From positions 1 to 64,000 of the forward strand of contig CAYWWV010000004.1 of NCBI GenBank assembly GCA_964462185.1: a DNA stretch of 64,000 bases, in the 5' to 3' direction. Both the position numbers and the translations under genes were made by a program. This DNA is from RBG-16-57-9 sp964462185. GTDB lineage: Archaea; Thermoproteota; Bathyarchaeia; TCS64. Below are positions 10,032-18,923 of the stretch, piece after piece (position 1 is the stretch's first letter; every line of letters begins with the position of its first letter). The notes under the pieces are model-generated. The model saw only the letters and a list, made by a program, of their open reading frames with translations, was not told where the DNA came from and did not search any database.

Positions 10032-12785
10032 TTATTCCACTGTTTTTAGGAACTTCCTTCTGGGGATCAGCCTCTGGGGGAACAGGAGTAACGCTGTGAG
10101 GCTGCCCAGGAAGCACACCCCCAGCTGGAGAGGGGTCAAGGGAACCACCTTGAAAACCGTATTCAGCGCCGGCACGTAGAGTATGGCGAATTGCATAACA
10201 ACACCAAGGACTACGCTGGCGAACAATAGTTTGTTCTCGGTGAAACCTCTCAGCCCCATCTGCAATATGTGTTTGGTCTCGCTGCGACACTGGTATGCCA
10301 GGAGGAACTCGAAGAATACGATGCTGGTGAAGCTCATGGTCCTGGCGGTGGTTGCCGCCAGCTCGAAGTCGCCGGTGGCCACAATGGTCTCCACATAGGC
10401 CCAGAAGAAGGGCACGAAGTCGCTGATAAAGTCCACCAGCGCCGCCAACAATATGAACCTCCAGAACCGCTCTATGATACCCTCATCGGGGTTCCTCGGC
10501 GGATACCTCATTATGTCGGGGTCTGGGGGATCTACGCTTAGGGCTACTGCGGGTAGGCCATCGGTAACTAGGTTCACCCACAAGACGTGTATTGGCAGGA
10601 AGGGCACAGGAAGTCCTAGGGCGGCGGTCACCGTTATCTCTAGGAACTCGTCGAAGTTGGCGGCCAGCATGAGGCGGATGTATTTGGTTACGTTGTCGTA
10701 TATCTCCCGCCCACCTTTGATGGCTTGGACGATGGTGGCGAAGTTGTCGTCTTCGAGGATCATGTCGCTGGCCTCCTTGGTGACATCGGTGCCCTTGATC
10801 CCCATGGCCACCCCAATGTCAGCGGCCTTCAGGGCCGGCGCATCGTTCACCCCGTCCCCTGTCATGGCCACTATGTGGCCGTGGCGTTTGAGGCTCTGGG
10901 CGATGCGCATCTTGTGCTCGGGGCTAACCCTGGCGCAGACCCGCACGTTCTCGATGACGGCGTCCAGCTCCTCATCGGACATGGCTTCTATCTCCACGCC
11001 CTCGAGCACCCGGCCCTCCACCTCATCTCCCAGAATCCCAATCTGGCGAGCGATGGCCACCGCGGTGGCCTTGTGGTCCCCCGTCACCATCACCGAGCGG
11101 ATGCCCGCGCTTTGGGCCAGCCGGATAGCCTCGGGGACCTCCTCCCTGGGGGGGTCAATCATGCCTATGAGGCCCACGAACACCAGATCCCGCTCCACCT
11201 CCTCCACCTCCAGCCTGGTGGGGTCTGTCTCGGGGGACAGCTCCCGGTAGCTCATGGCTAGGACCCTTAGGGCATCAGAGGCCATCTCCTGCATCACCCC
11301 CAGGGCCCTCTCCCGGTCCTGGTCTGTGATCTCCCTCTCCTCCCCGTCCAGAATCCTGGTGGAGCGCTCCAAGATGGCCTCGGGGGCCCCCTTCACATAG
11401 GCTACCAGCTTACCATCGGGGTGGCGGTGGACGGTGGTCATACGCTTGCGGGTGGAGTCGAAGGGGATCTCCCCCACCCGGGGGTAGTCCACCCGGAGTT
11501 GGGCCACGTGGAGGCCGGCCTTCTCGGCTGCCACGTAGAAGGCTCCCTCGGTGGGGTCCCCATAGCAGACCCAGCCGCCATTGTTCTCCTGGATGTGGGA
11601 GTCGTTGTTGAGGGCCCCCACCCTCAGCAGAGTCTCCAGCTGGGGGTCTCCCGCGGGCTCCACCTTGACGCCCTCTGAGTAGAACTCGCCCACTGGACGG
11701 TATCCGGAGCCCGTGACCTCCACCAACTTCCCGGGGACGTAGAGCCTGGTGGCCGTCATCTCGTTCTTGGTGAGGGTGCCCGTCTTGTCGCTGCATATCA
11801 CAGTGGTGCTGCCCAGGGTCTCCACGCTGGCCAGCTTCCTAACGATGGCTCTTTGGCGGGCCATCCTACTCACACCAAGGGCCAAGGTGATGGTGAGGAC
11901 GGCGGGCAACCCCTCGGGTATGGCTGAGACCGCTAGGCTGACGCTGGTCATAAATACGTCTTTGAGAGGCCTATCGTGGACCCCCCAGAGGACGAGGAAC
12001 ACGAAGACCGTGAGGGCCAGACTTATCTTGACCAGCTGCCTCCCCATGACATCCATCTTCTGGGTGAGGGGCGGCGGCTCCACATCGATGGCTTGGACCA
12101 TGCCGGCGATTAACCCGAACTGGCTGGTCATCCCCGTCTCGGTCACCACGGCCACAGCGCGGCCGTTGGTGATGACGGTGCCCATGAACAACATGTTTCT
12201 CCTGTCTCCCACGGGGGCGTCGGGGGGGACGGGGTCCAGGAACTTGGATACTGGGCGGGACTCCCCCGTTAAGGCGGCCTCATCCACCTCCAGGTTGGCC
12301 GCCTCCAAGAGCCTGCAGTCGGCGGGGACCCGGCTACCCGCCTCCAGGAGCACCACGTCGCCGGGCACCAGCTCCTTGGAGTCGATCTCGTATTCCTTCC
12401 CCCCCCTCAAAACCAGGACATGGGGGCTCACCATGGCCTTCAAGGCCTCCACAGCCTTCTCCGCCCGGTATTCCTGGATGAAGCCCAGGATGCCGTTCAT
12501 CACCACGATGATGAGGATGACTATCATGTCGGTGTAGGGCTCCCCCTCCTCCCAGGCCAGGTAGCCTGAGACCGCGGCAGAGGCGATCAACACCAACACC
12601 AGGATGCTGGTGAACTGCTCGATGAGGATGTGGTACCACTTGTGCTTCTTCTCCTCCTTCAACTCGTTGGGGCCGTATTCCTCAAGCCTCTTGGCGGCCT
12701 CCTCGGGCGTGATGCCCTCCCGCTGGGAGCCAAGCCTTTCCAACACCTCATCTATTTCCAGGGAGTGCCAAGTCTCGTCAGCCAA
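10032..12785 (-). CDS. P-type calcium-transporting ATPase (type IIA-like)
   Basis: A 917-residue cation pump. Residues 1-80 form the cation-ATPase N-terminal domain. TGES is at 173-176 in the actuator domain, PEGLP at 290-294 in M4, the phosphorylated Asp333 in CSDKTGTLT, and the hinge TGDGVNDAPALK later. The C-terminal membrane domain carries NFDEFLE in M5 and TDGLPA in M6. PEGLP in M4 and these M5/M6 polar residues favour Ca2+ (or Mn2+) over Na+/K+. It would export Ca2+ from the cytosol. Start ATG 12785. Confidence 0.92.
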   Translation of the reverse strand: MADETWHSLEIDEVLERLGSQREGITPEEAAKRLEEYGPNELKEEKKHKWYHILIEQFTSILVLVLIASAAVSGYLAWEEGEPYTDMIVILIIVVMNGILGFIQEYRAEKAVEALKAMVSPHVLVLRGGKEYEIDSKELVPGDVVLLEAGSRVPADCRLLEAANLEVDEAALTGESRPVSKFLDPVPPDAPVGDRRNMLFMGTVITNGRAVAVVTETGMTSQFGLIAGMVQAIDVEPPPLTQKMDVMGRQLVKISLALTVFVFLVLWGVHDRPLKDVFMTSVSLAVSAIPEGLPAVLTITLALGVSRMARQRAIVRKLASVETLGSTTVICSDKTGTLTKNEMTATRLYVPGKLVEVTGSGYRPVGEFYSEGVKVEPAGDPQLETLLRVGALNNDSHIQENNGGWVCYGDPTEGAFYVAAEKAGLHVAQLRVDYPRVGEIPFDSTRKRMTTVHRHPDGKLVAYVKGAPEAILERSTRILDGEEREITDQDRERALGVMQEMASDALRVLAMSYRELSPETDPTRLEVEEVERDLVFVGLIGMIDPPREEVPEAIRLAQSAGIRSVMVTGDHKATAVAIARQIGILGDEVEGRVLEGVEIEAMSDEELDAVIENVRVCARVSPEHKMRIAQSLKRHGHIVAMTGDGVNDAPALKAADIGVAMGIKGTDVTKEASDMILEDDNFATIVQAIKGGREIYDNVTKYIRLMLAANFDEFLEITVTAALGLPVPFLPIHVLWVNLVTDGLPAVALSVDPPDPDIMRYPPRNPDEGIIERFWRFILLAALVDFISDFVPFFWAYVETIVATGDFELAATTARTMSFTSIVFFEFLLAYQCRSETKHILQMGLRGFTENKLLFASVVLGVVMQFAILYVPALNTVFKVVPLTPLQLGVCFLGSLTALLLFPQRLIPRRKFLKTVE

Positions 12786-12855
12786 ACCTCTTCACAACCG
12801 GGGATTGTTCCTCTTATTGCCTGTGCCATGGTTTAAAACTACTTCGCTGGCCGGG

Positions 12856-13242
12856 CTAGCCGTCCAGCTCCAAATACCTGCGCTGCCGAAGGTATAAGAC
12901 CCTCACTCCCCGCCTGCGGGCCCTCCTCCTCAGCTCCCCATCGGCGGTGGCCAACACCAGCCCCCTCGTGGAGGCCAGCTGGATCAAGGAGTCATCCACA
13001 GGCCCAACGGATTCATCCACCAGCACCCGGCACCGCCGCGCCAACGCCAGGGCCACCTCCAGCTCCCGTGAAAACCCTGGGGAGGCCTCCTCCCTCAGCC
13101 TCCCAAGCTCCTCCAACACGCGGGTGGAGACGTAGAACTCGGGCTGGGCCTCCAACACCCGGCCCGCCTCCTCGAACACATCCACCCTAAACCGTGGGGG
13201 CGCCAACAATATGCTGGTGTCCAGGAGAACCCCTACACCCAT
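12856..13242 (-). CDS. PIN-domain ribonuclease-like protein (VapC9/Fcf1 type)
   Basis: The 128-residue protein is a single PIN domain with acidic positions spread in the usual way: LLDTSILL near residue 6, an EELGRL segment mid-protein, and VDDSLIQLA and TADGELRR near the C-terminus. PIN proteins are Mg2+-dependent RNases. Those beside aIF2-gamma in archaea are usually grouped with Fcf1/Utp24-like rRNA-processing proteins, not toxins. ATG 13242 starts one base after the aIF2-gamma stop, so the two are probably co-transcribed. A GTG at 13251 would also fit and would overlap that stop. No antitoxin gene is adjacent. Confidence 0.82.
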   Translation of the reverse strand: MGVGVLLDTSILLAPPRFRVDVFEEAGRVLEAQPEFYVSTRVLEELGRLREEASPGFSRELEVALALARRCRVLVDESVGPVDDSLIQLASTRGLVLATADGELRRRARRRGVRVLYLRQRRYLELDG

Positions 13243-13243
13243 C

Positions 13244-14470
13244 CTACCCACTTACAGTGCCCACACCTATAAGCCGCCACCGCCCCCCCAACCGCCGGCT
13301 TATAGCCACCCTGCTCCCAGGCTCCACCGCCACGGGAATGCTGAGGGAGGCCTCGATGACCCGCTTGCTCACACGGGTCAGGCTCCCCATGGTCTTGGCC
13401 GTCCCCACGTTGAGAAGCAGGCGCTCCCCCTTGGCCAGCTGGGCCACCTTCTCCTCCTCCAGGCTCCCCACCACCCTGTCGAAGAGGCTGTACTCCATCG
13501 TTAACTGGTCAACCACGGGTGGAAGGGTGCCCGGCTTGCCCGCTAGGCTCCCCACCAAGCCATCGCTCTTGGTCAGGCTGGGGTCCAGCTCCGTCCCCAC
13601 CCCCGCCAACCCCCCAGGCAAAGCCTTCTCCACCCTCAGAGACCCCACTTGGAGGCTGGTGACGGTGGTGTAGAGGGGCTTCATACGCAGCCGGTTCTTC
13701 TCCCGTCGGGGCAGCCCCGGCTGGATCTCGATCTCCTCCCCCACCTGGAAACACCCCTGGATTATGCTGCCGCCGATGACGCCGCCCACCATCTCCTCCA
13801 CCGGCGTCCCAGGCTTGTTCACATCGAAGCTCCTCACAATATACATGCGGGGGGGCAGGGTGGGGTCCCTCTCCGGGGTGGGGAGGTACTTCTGCATGGC
13901 CCAAAGCAGCAGGTCGATGTTAACTCTCTTCTGAGCCGAGACGGGTATGATGGGGACCCCCTCGGCGATGCTCCCCTCCAGGAATCGCTCTATCTCCCGG
14001 TAACTCTCCTCGGCCCTCCTCCTGGGAACCAAGTCGATCTTGTTTTGGACCACGATGAGGTTCTCCAGGCCCACGGCCTCGATGGCCGCCAGGTGCTCCC
14101 GGGTCTGGGGCTGGGGACACTTCTCGTTGGCCGCAATCACCAGAATAGCCCCATCCATCACGGCGGCCCCGCTCAACATGGTGGCCATCAATATCTCGTG
14201 GCCAGGGGCATCCACGAAGCTGAAGGCCCTCTGGAGCTCCGCCTTGGCCCCGCACTTGGGGCAGGTCTCCGAGGCACAGTAGCACTCGGGCTCCTCGCAC
14301 TGGGGGCATTTGTATATGGCGGCGTCGGCGTAGCCCAGCTTGATGGTGATGCCCCGCTTGAGCTCCTCGCTGTGCCTACTGGCCCACTCCCCAGTGATGG
14401 CTTGGACCAGGGTGGTCTTCCCATGGTCCACGTGGCCGATGGTGCCTATGTTGAGTTCTGGTTGAACCAT
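13244..14470 (-). CDS. eif2g: Translation initiation factor aIF2, gamma subunit
   Basis: A 408-residue GTPase that carries Met-initiator tRNA to the small ribosomal subunit as part of the aIF2 trimer. It begins with GTIGHVDHGKTT, followed by switch I (KRGITIKLG) and a zinc knuckle of four cysteines (CPQC and CPKC, about 15 residues apart). DAPGHE is the G3 motif, NKIDL the G4 motif, and two beta-barrel domains follow. It is full length. The PIN gene follows directly. Confidence 0.97.
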   Translation of the reverse strand: MVQPELNIGTIGHVDHGKTTLVQAITGEWASRHSEELKRGITIKLGYADAAIYKCPQCEEPECYCASETCPKCGAKAELQRAFSFVDAPGHEILMATMLSGAAVMDGAILVIAANEKCPQPQTREHLAAIEAVGLENLIVVQNKIDLVPRRRAEESYREIERFLEGSIAEGVPIIPVSAQKRVNIDLLLWAMQKYLPTPERDPTLPPRMYIVRSFDVNKPGTPVEEMVGGVIGGSIIQGCFQVGEEIEIQPGLPRREKNRLRMKPLYTTVTSLQVGSLRVEKALPGGLAGVGTELDPSLTKSDGLVGSLAGKPGTLPPVVDQLTMEYSLFDRVVGSLEEEKVAQLAKGERLLLNVGTAKTMGSLTRVSKRVIEASLSIPVAVEPGSRVAISRRLGGRWRLIGVGTVSG

Positions 14471-14595
14471 TAGCTTGGCGATGGCTTATCTCCCCTGCAG
14501 TGTTAGGTTAGCCTGTCCACCCCCTAAAAAGGTATCCCCAGCCCTCCCAGTTAAAGTTAAATCGTGTGTGGGGGAGAACACAAGGAGTGGTTGGG

Positions 14596-14796
14596 TTGAG
14601 TGAGAAGGTATCCGTCAGCATTAGGAGGGACCTCTACGAGAAGGTGGAGGAACACATAGCTGGCACCAGCATAGGGAGCGTTGAGGAGTACATCGAGCTT
14701 CTCCTGGAGAACGAGTTCCCCGAGGAGTCGGAGTACACCGAGGAGGAGGAGGCGTTGATAAGGGAGCGCCTCCGCCGATTGGGGTACATCGAGTGA
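14596..14796 (+). CDS. Small ribbon-helix-helix-like protein
   Basis: This 66-residue protein starts at TTG 14596 with SEKVSVSIRRDLYEKVEEHI. That is a beta-strand followed by a helix, as in CopG/RHH DNA-binding proteins. The second half is strongly acidic (EFPEESEYTEEEEALIRERL). It sits 6 bases before the sulfate adenylyltransferase gene and is probably in its operon. RHH proteins work as dimers on operator DNA, so autoregulation of this pair is possible but not shown. A start at 14566 would add an unrelated leader. Confidence 0.7.
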   Translation: MSEKVSVSIRRDLYEKVEEHIAGTSIGSVEEYIELLLENEFPEESEYTEEEEALIRERLRRLGYIE

Positions 14797-14802
14797 TCCG
14801 TG

Positions 14803-15948
14803 ATGCCCAGGCCCCACGGCGGTAGACTGGTGGACAGGGTTGCCAAGGGCGGCAGGGCCCAATCCCTGGCGGAGGAGGCCGCCCAGATGCCCAGGGTGGA
14901 GGTCCCCCCCGAGTTTCGAACCGAGATGGAGAGCATAGCCTGGGGCCTCTACAGCCCCCTGGAGGGGCCTATGGGCCGCGAGGCCTTGGAGTCGGTGGTG
15001 GAGAGGGGAAGGCTGCCTGGAGGGCTCCCCTGGACCATCCCCATAGTGTTGGACGTCTCCGAGGAGGAGTCGGAGGGATTCCAGGAGGGGGACACAGTAG
15101 CCCTGGTCTGCAGGGGGGAGCCCTTCGCCGTCCTGGAGGCGGAGGAGAAGTACGCCTGCGACAAAGCCAGGCTCTGCCGGGGGGTCTACGGCACGGAGGA
15201 CTTGGAGCACCCGGGGGTTGCCAAGACCATGGCGTTGAAGCCTGTGCTGGTGGGTGGCCGCATAGAGCTTTTCAAGGCCACCGAGGGGAGGTTCCCCCAG
15301 TACCGTTTGAAGCCCGAGGAAACCAGGTTCCTCTTCAAGGAGAAGGGATGGAGAACAGTGGCCGGCTTCCAAACGAGAAACGCCCCCCACATAGGCCATG
15401 AATACGTCCAAAAGACGGCTCTGAGCTTCGTGGATGGCTTGTTCATCAACCCCCTCATCGGCAAAAAGAAACCGGGAGACTTCCGCGACGAAGTCATACT
15501 CAAGAGCTACGAGGCCCTCATCGCCAACTACTTCCTCAAGGACTCGGCGGTCCTGGTGACGCTGGAGATGGAGATGAGGTACGCGGGGCCCAAGGAGGCC
15601 ATCCACCACGCCATAGTGCGTAAGAACTACGGGTGCAGCCACTTCATAGTTGGGCGAGACCACGCGGGGGTGGGGAACTACTACGGCCCCTTCGACGCCC
15701 AGGAGATATTCGAGGACTACCCCGACCTGGGGATAACCCCCATATTCTTCCGCAACTTCTTCCACTGCAACAAGTGCGGAGGACCCCAGAACGACAAGAT
15801 ATGCCCCCACGGCGAGGAGGACAGGATCTACTACCGGGGCAGGGACATTAGGAGGCTCCTCAGGGAGGGGAAGCGGCCCGACGCCAGGGTTATGAGGCCT
15901 GAGGTGGTCGACATCATCCTGGGCTTTGAGGACCCCTTCGTGGGGTAG
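14803..15948 (+). CDS. sat: Sulfate adenylyltransferase (ATP sulfurylase)
   Basis: A 381-residue enzyme that makes APS and PPi from ATP and sulfate. Diagnostic segments are QTRNAPHIGHEY (the QxRNP-like and HxxH nucleotide site), a GRDHAGVGNYYG loop and a C-terminal zinc-like cluster (CNKCGGPQNDKICPHG). PHGGRLV at the N-terminus is typical of single-domain archaeal and bacterial Sat, which favours ATG 14803 over the GTG at 14800. No APS reductase or kinase gene is nearby, so the pathway (assimilatory or other) cannot be named. The PPi made could feed the membrane pyrophosphatase at 7965-9962. Confidence 0.93.
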   Translation: MPRPHGGRLVDRVAKGGRAQSLAEEAAQMPRVEVPPEFRTEMESIAWGLYSPLEGPMGREALESVVERGRLPGGLPWTIPIVLDVSEEESEGFQEGDTVALVCRGEPFAVLEAEEKYACDKARLCRGVYGTEDLEHPGVAKTMALKPVLVGGRIELFKATEGRFPQYRLKPEETRFLFKEKGWRTVAGFQTRNAPHIGHEYVQKTALSFVDGLFINPLIGKKKPGDFRDEVILKSYEALIANYFLKDSAVLVTLEMEMRYAGPKEAIHHAIVRKNYGCSHFIVGRDHAGVGNYYGPFDAQEIFEDYPDLGITPIFFRNFFHCNKCGGPQNDKICPHGEEDRIYYRGRDIRRLLREGKRPDARVMRPEVVDIILGFEDPFVG

Positions 15949-15991
15949 GCTCGGGGAAAGCCTTTAAACCCCCGTCCAGCCTTGGCTAACT

Positions 15992-16270
15992 ATGGCTAAG
16001 AAGATTAGGGCCAGCCACATCTTGGTGGAGAAACACAGTGAGGCCCTTAGGGTCTTGGAGGAGTTGAGGGGCGGGGCCCGGTTCGAGGATTTGGCTCGCA
16101 GGTACAGCCAGTGTCCCTCGGGTAAGAGGGGTGGAGACCTGGGATTTTTTGGGCGTGGCCAGATGGTTAAGCCCTTCGAGGCAGCCGCCTTCGCCCTGGA
16201 GGTTGGAGGGGTCACCGAGGAGCCTGTGAGGACCCAGTTCGGCTACCACATCATAAAGCGTACAGCCTGA
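15992..16270 (+). CDS. Parvulin-type peptidyl-prolyl cis-trans isomerase
   Basis: A single-domain, 92-residue parvulin. It has the N-terminal RASHILVE, the FEDLARRYSQCPSGKRGGDLG central segment, and the C-terminal FGYHIIKRT with the active-site histidine. There is no signal peptide, so it is cytosolic, like SurA/PpiC rotamase domains without extensions. The TATA-like CTTTAAAC lies at 15960-15967, about 25-32 bases before the ATG. The last 20 bases overlap the convergent radical SAM gene. Confidence 0.93.
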   Translation: MAKKIRASHILVEKHSEALRVLEELRGGARFEDLARRYSQCPSGKRGGDLGFFGRGQMVKPFEAAAFALEVGGVTEEPVRTQFGYHIIKRTA

Positions 16271-17276
16271 GGCCCCACAGGGCGGCTCTCAGAAGCCTGC
16301 CTCGGTCGTTCCGGAGTTCCCGGTAGGCCTCGCATTCCAGCCAGCATCCTGGGCAGTTCCCCGCCTGGATTACGGCTCTAGCTTCCTGGGCCTCCTTGGA
16401 CGCCAATATCTCCTCCAAGGGCTCCTCGTATATGTTGCCCATGGGGGACTCGAAGACTATGCAGGGGTGGACCTCCCCCTCCGCATCGACGAATACGGAC
16501 TTGTCGGCGGCTGTGCATGGGAGCCTCCTACCGCTCTCCAGGTATTCCTTGGCGCCCTGGATGTAGGCCAGGCCTGTGATACTGGCCCGTAAGCCTTTAT
16601 TGAGGACCATTTCCCGGGCCATCGCGTCCAGGATGTCCTCAACATCGGGGGGCGCGTCCAAGCCGCTTTCAGTGTTCTTGAAGTAGTGCTCGCTTATGTT
16701 GAAGGGGCGGAAGCTATAGTCTGCCCCCAGGCGGTAGCTAATCCTCTGGACAGTTAGGGCGTCTTGGAAGTTCTCCCGGGTCATGGTGAAGCCAGTAGAC
16801 ACCCTGAGGCCTTTCTCCTTTAGCCCCACCAAGAGTTGGAGGGTTTGGATGGCCTTCTGGTACGCCTTGTCGACGCCCCTCATCTTGTCGTGCAGGCTCC
16901 CCTCGCCGTCCAGGGAGACGGTGATCCCCAATCGGTGGGGTTCTACCTGGCCCATGGCCCTGAGGGCCATCTCGTAGATCTCGAAGGGCTTTAGACCGTT
17001 GGTTGGGATCCAGATCTGGGCCTGGGGGGCGGCCCGGTGGAAGGCCGCCACGATCTCTGGGAGGTCTTCCCTCAGGCTGGGTTCCCCACCTGTGAGCTGG
17101 ACAAACCTCAGCCCAGACAAGGCCCGCCGGTTGGTCTGAAGGAATTCCTCAACCTGCTCCAGGGTGGGCTCGGGGCCCCCGCCCATCCTCCAGATGTTGC
17201 ACATGCGGCAACGTGAGTTGCATCGGGTGGTCACCGTAAAGTTGGACAGGTCGGTTAGCTCCACCCCAATCTTCAC
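16251..17276 (-). CDS. Radical SAM protein with SPASM-like C-terminal cysteines
   Basis: The 341-residue protein has the radical SAM cluster motif CNSRCRMC near residue 19 and the GGEPSLR glycine-rich SAM-binding loop. The C-terminal region has further cysteines (RLPCTAADKS, VHPCIVFESPMG, GNCPGCWLECEAY) that look like a SPASM or twitch domain binding an auxiliary Fe-S cluster. SPASM enzymes mature peptides or proteins, or act in heme or cofactor synthesis. The target here is unknown and no small precursor peptide is obvious nearby. It is divergent from the VOC gene. Confidence 0.85.
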   Translation of the reverse strand: MKIGVELTDLSNFTVTTRCNSRCRMCNIWRMGGGPEPTLEQVEEFLQTNRRALSGLRFVQLTGGEPSLREDLPEIVAAFHRAAPQAQIWIPTNGLKPFEIYEMALRAMGQVEPHRLGITVSLDGEGSLHDKMRGVDKAYQKAIQTLQLLVGLKEKGLRVSTGFTMTRENFQDALTVQRISYRLGADYSFRPFNISEHYFKNTESGLDAPPDVEDILDAMAREMVLNKGLRASITGLAYIQGAKEYLESGRRLPCTAADKSVFVDAEGEVHPCIVFESPMGNIYEEPLEEILASKEAQEARAVIQAGNCPGCWLECEAYRELRNDRGRLLRAALWGLRLYAL

Positions 17277-17334
17277 CTAAACGTAAGGGATTCTCCTGGA
17301 TATACCTATATGGTTTGTGGTGTATCTACCAGTT

Positions 17335-17715
17335 ATGGAGGCCCAAGGGTTAGATCACCTCCACATCTTTGTAACAGACCTGGATAAGGCGGTGGGGTTC
17401 TACCGCCTCCTAGGTTTCCAAGAGACGCGAAGGTTCCAACACGGAGGCAGAAAAGCCGCCCAGCTTAAAGCCCCCTTCGGACTCACCATAGACCTCAATG
17501 AAGCCAGGGCCTCCGACAACCCCGGCTTCAACCACTTCTGCCTGGTGGTGAGCGATGTTGACGCCGCGGCTGAGGAGCTGCGTGGGGCAGGGCTCTGGGT
17601 GGACGGCCCTGTTTCCAACCCCGAGACGGGGAGGCGCCTGGCCACCACAAGGGGCCCCAACGGCTTCCTGGTCCAACTCGTTGGCCCTCCTAACCCCTCC
17701 CCATCCATCTCCTGA
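17335..17715 (+). CDS. VOC (glyoxalase/bleomycin-resistance) family protein
   Basis: This 126-residue protein has the two babbab modules of a vicinal-oxygen-chelate protein: GLDHLHIFVTDLDKAVGFY at the start and FNHFCLVVSDVDAAAEEL in the middle. A DPNG-like ending reads RGPNGFLVQLV. Candidate metal ligands are His in DHLHIF and His in FNHFCL. The lack of a clear fourth ligand leaves the reaction open. ATG 17335 is preferred over GTG 17317 because a TATA-like string (ATATACCTATAT, 17297-17310) lies about 27 bases before it. Confidence 0.82.
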   Translation: MEAQGLDHLHIFVTDLDKAVGFYRLLGFQETRRFQHGGRKAAQLKAPFGLTIDLNEARASDNPGFNHFCLVVSDVDAAAEELRGAGLWVDGPVSNPETGRRLATTRGPNGFLVQLVGPPNPSPSIS

Positions 17716-17910
17716 CCAGGCAAGCCCCACGGTTTAAACGGTCTCCAGAGGCCCAGACCACCAGGGCCGATCCCAGTACCAATGGTTCCTGAAACACGTG
17801 GACTGTCTCCCTCTGGCTATATGAGAAAGGGGTGCTTCCAGGGGGACACCAGAGCCTTCTTTGGCCAGCACCGCATCAACCCCGCCACGCGGTGCGAGAC
17901 CCCAAGCAGG
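17716..17910. other. Intergenic stretch with three inverted repeats; possible small RNA
   Basis: This region lies between convergent genes and has no convincing protein gene. It holds a TATA-like GTTTAAAC at 17732-17739. Three inverted repeats follow: GGCCC/GGGCC (17750-17768), CTCTGG/CCAGAG (17811-17854) and GCACCGC/GCGGTGC (17868-17895). A 35-codon open frame at 17821-17928 has no recognisable features. A structured transcript is possible but unproven. Confidence 0.3.
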
Positions 17911-18825
17911 CTAGTCTTCCCCGGCTAGAAGAGCCTCGATGCCCCTCAACCTATTCCTGAGGGTGACCTCGGTGGTGCCAGCGGCCTCCGCGATCTCCTT
18001 CTGGATACGCTTGTTGTTGGTGACTATCCCAGCCTTATAGAGAGCCGCTGCAGCCAGCCCCCGGGGATCCTTACCCGTCAACCCCCCCCTACGCTTGGCA
18101 GCCCTTAAGAGATCTATGGCATAGGCCTCGGCCTGAGAGCCCAAGTTGACCTTGGCGGCGATGCTTGGAACAAACTTGATGGGATCCTCAACAGGCATCT
18201 TCAGGGACAACTCCTTCAACAAGATGCGGTATATTCGCGCCACCTCCTGGTGTCTTCGAGGGGAGACTCGAGTAATCTCCCTCAAAGGCTTGGGGATCTG
18301 GAGGCTTCTACAAGCCGCGTAGAGGCTGGCCGCAACAAAGCCCTCTATACTCCGACCCCTTAAAAGGTCGGCCTTCAGGGCCTTACGGTATATTAGGGCA
18401 GCCATCTCCCTGGCATTGGTGGGGAGGTGTAGGAGGGTGCTGAGGCGATCAAGCTCTGCCAAGGCGGTGCTCAGATTCCTCTGCTCAGCCTCATCCAGCT
18501 TGCTCCTGTTGTCGAACCGGCGGAGCCTAGCCATCTTAAACCGGGTCTCCCCCCTAAGAGAATTCCCGTGGCAGTCCTTGTCCGCCCTGAAGACGGTGGT
18601 GAGCCCCTTATCGTAGAGGGTTAAGGTGTACCCGTACCCCGTCCGGCTCCGCTCCTGGAACTCTGAGGAGTTGAAGGCCCTCCACTCGGGCCCCCTATCC
18701 ACCACCCCGCTCTTCACCACTAGACCACAGGTGGTGCAGATCTCCTCGCCGCGCTGGGCATCGAAGACCAGGGTTTCGCAGCCGCAGCTTGAACACCTAA
18801 TCTCGGATTCACCCCGATTTTTTGT
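17911..18825 (-). CDS. tfb: Transcription initiation factor B (TFB); start codon uncertain
   Basis: TFB bridges TBP-bound promoter DNA and RNA polymerase. The core domain with two cyclin folds is clear (SIEGFVAASLYAACRS in repeat 1, GLAAAALYKAGI in repeat 2). The frame continues upstream of the GTG at 18720 without a stop and encodes the N-terminal zinc ribbon (CSSCGC ... CTTCGLVV), so that GTG is not the true start. The frame is open back to a TAA at 18826-18828 but contains no ATG, GTG or TTG before the ribbon. An ATT at 18801 would give a sensible N-terminus. A GTG in the neighbouring frame just upstream would fit if one base were missing. The end given here is the limit of the open frame. 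Confidence 0.88.
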   Translation of the reverse strand, partial: TKNRGESEIRCSSCGCETLVFDAQRGEEICTTCGLVVKSGVVDRGPEWRAFNSSEFQERSRTGYGYTLTLYDKGLTTVFRADKDCHGNSLRGETRFKMARLRRFDNRSKLDEAEQRNLSTALAELDRLSTLLHLPTNAREMAALIYRKALKADLLRGRSIEGFVAASLYAACRSLQIPKPLREITRVSPRRHQEVARIYRILLKELSLKMPVEDPIKFVPSIAAKVNLGSQAEAYAIDLLRAAKRRGGLTGKDPRGLAAAALYKAGIVTNNKRIQKEIAEAAGTTEVTLRNRLRGIEALLAGED

Positions 18826-18923
18826 TTACACCTCTTCCCCTTGGAAGCCGTTAAAAAATTAATGAACACTAAATCTTTCAAAGTGTTATAAGTTAAATAC
18901 TTGTGTTCAAATGTGTACAAGCC

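Noticed and set aside
12856..13242. VapC toxin of a toxin-antitoxin pair
   Set aside because: No antitoxin gene is adjacent, and a PIN gene next to aIF2-gamma is a conserved archaeal arrangement usually linked to rRNA processing.
17821..17928. 35-codon ATG frame in the VOC/tfb intergenic region
   Set aside because: It runs into the tfb 3' end, has no suitably placed TATA box and no recognisable domain.
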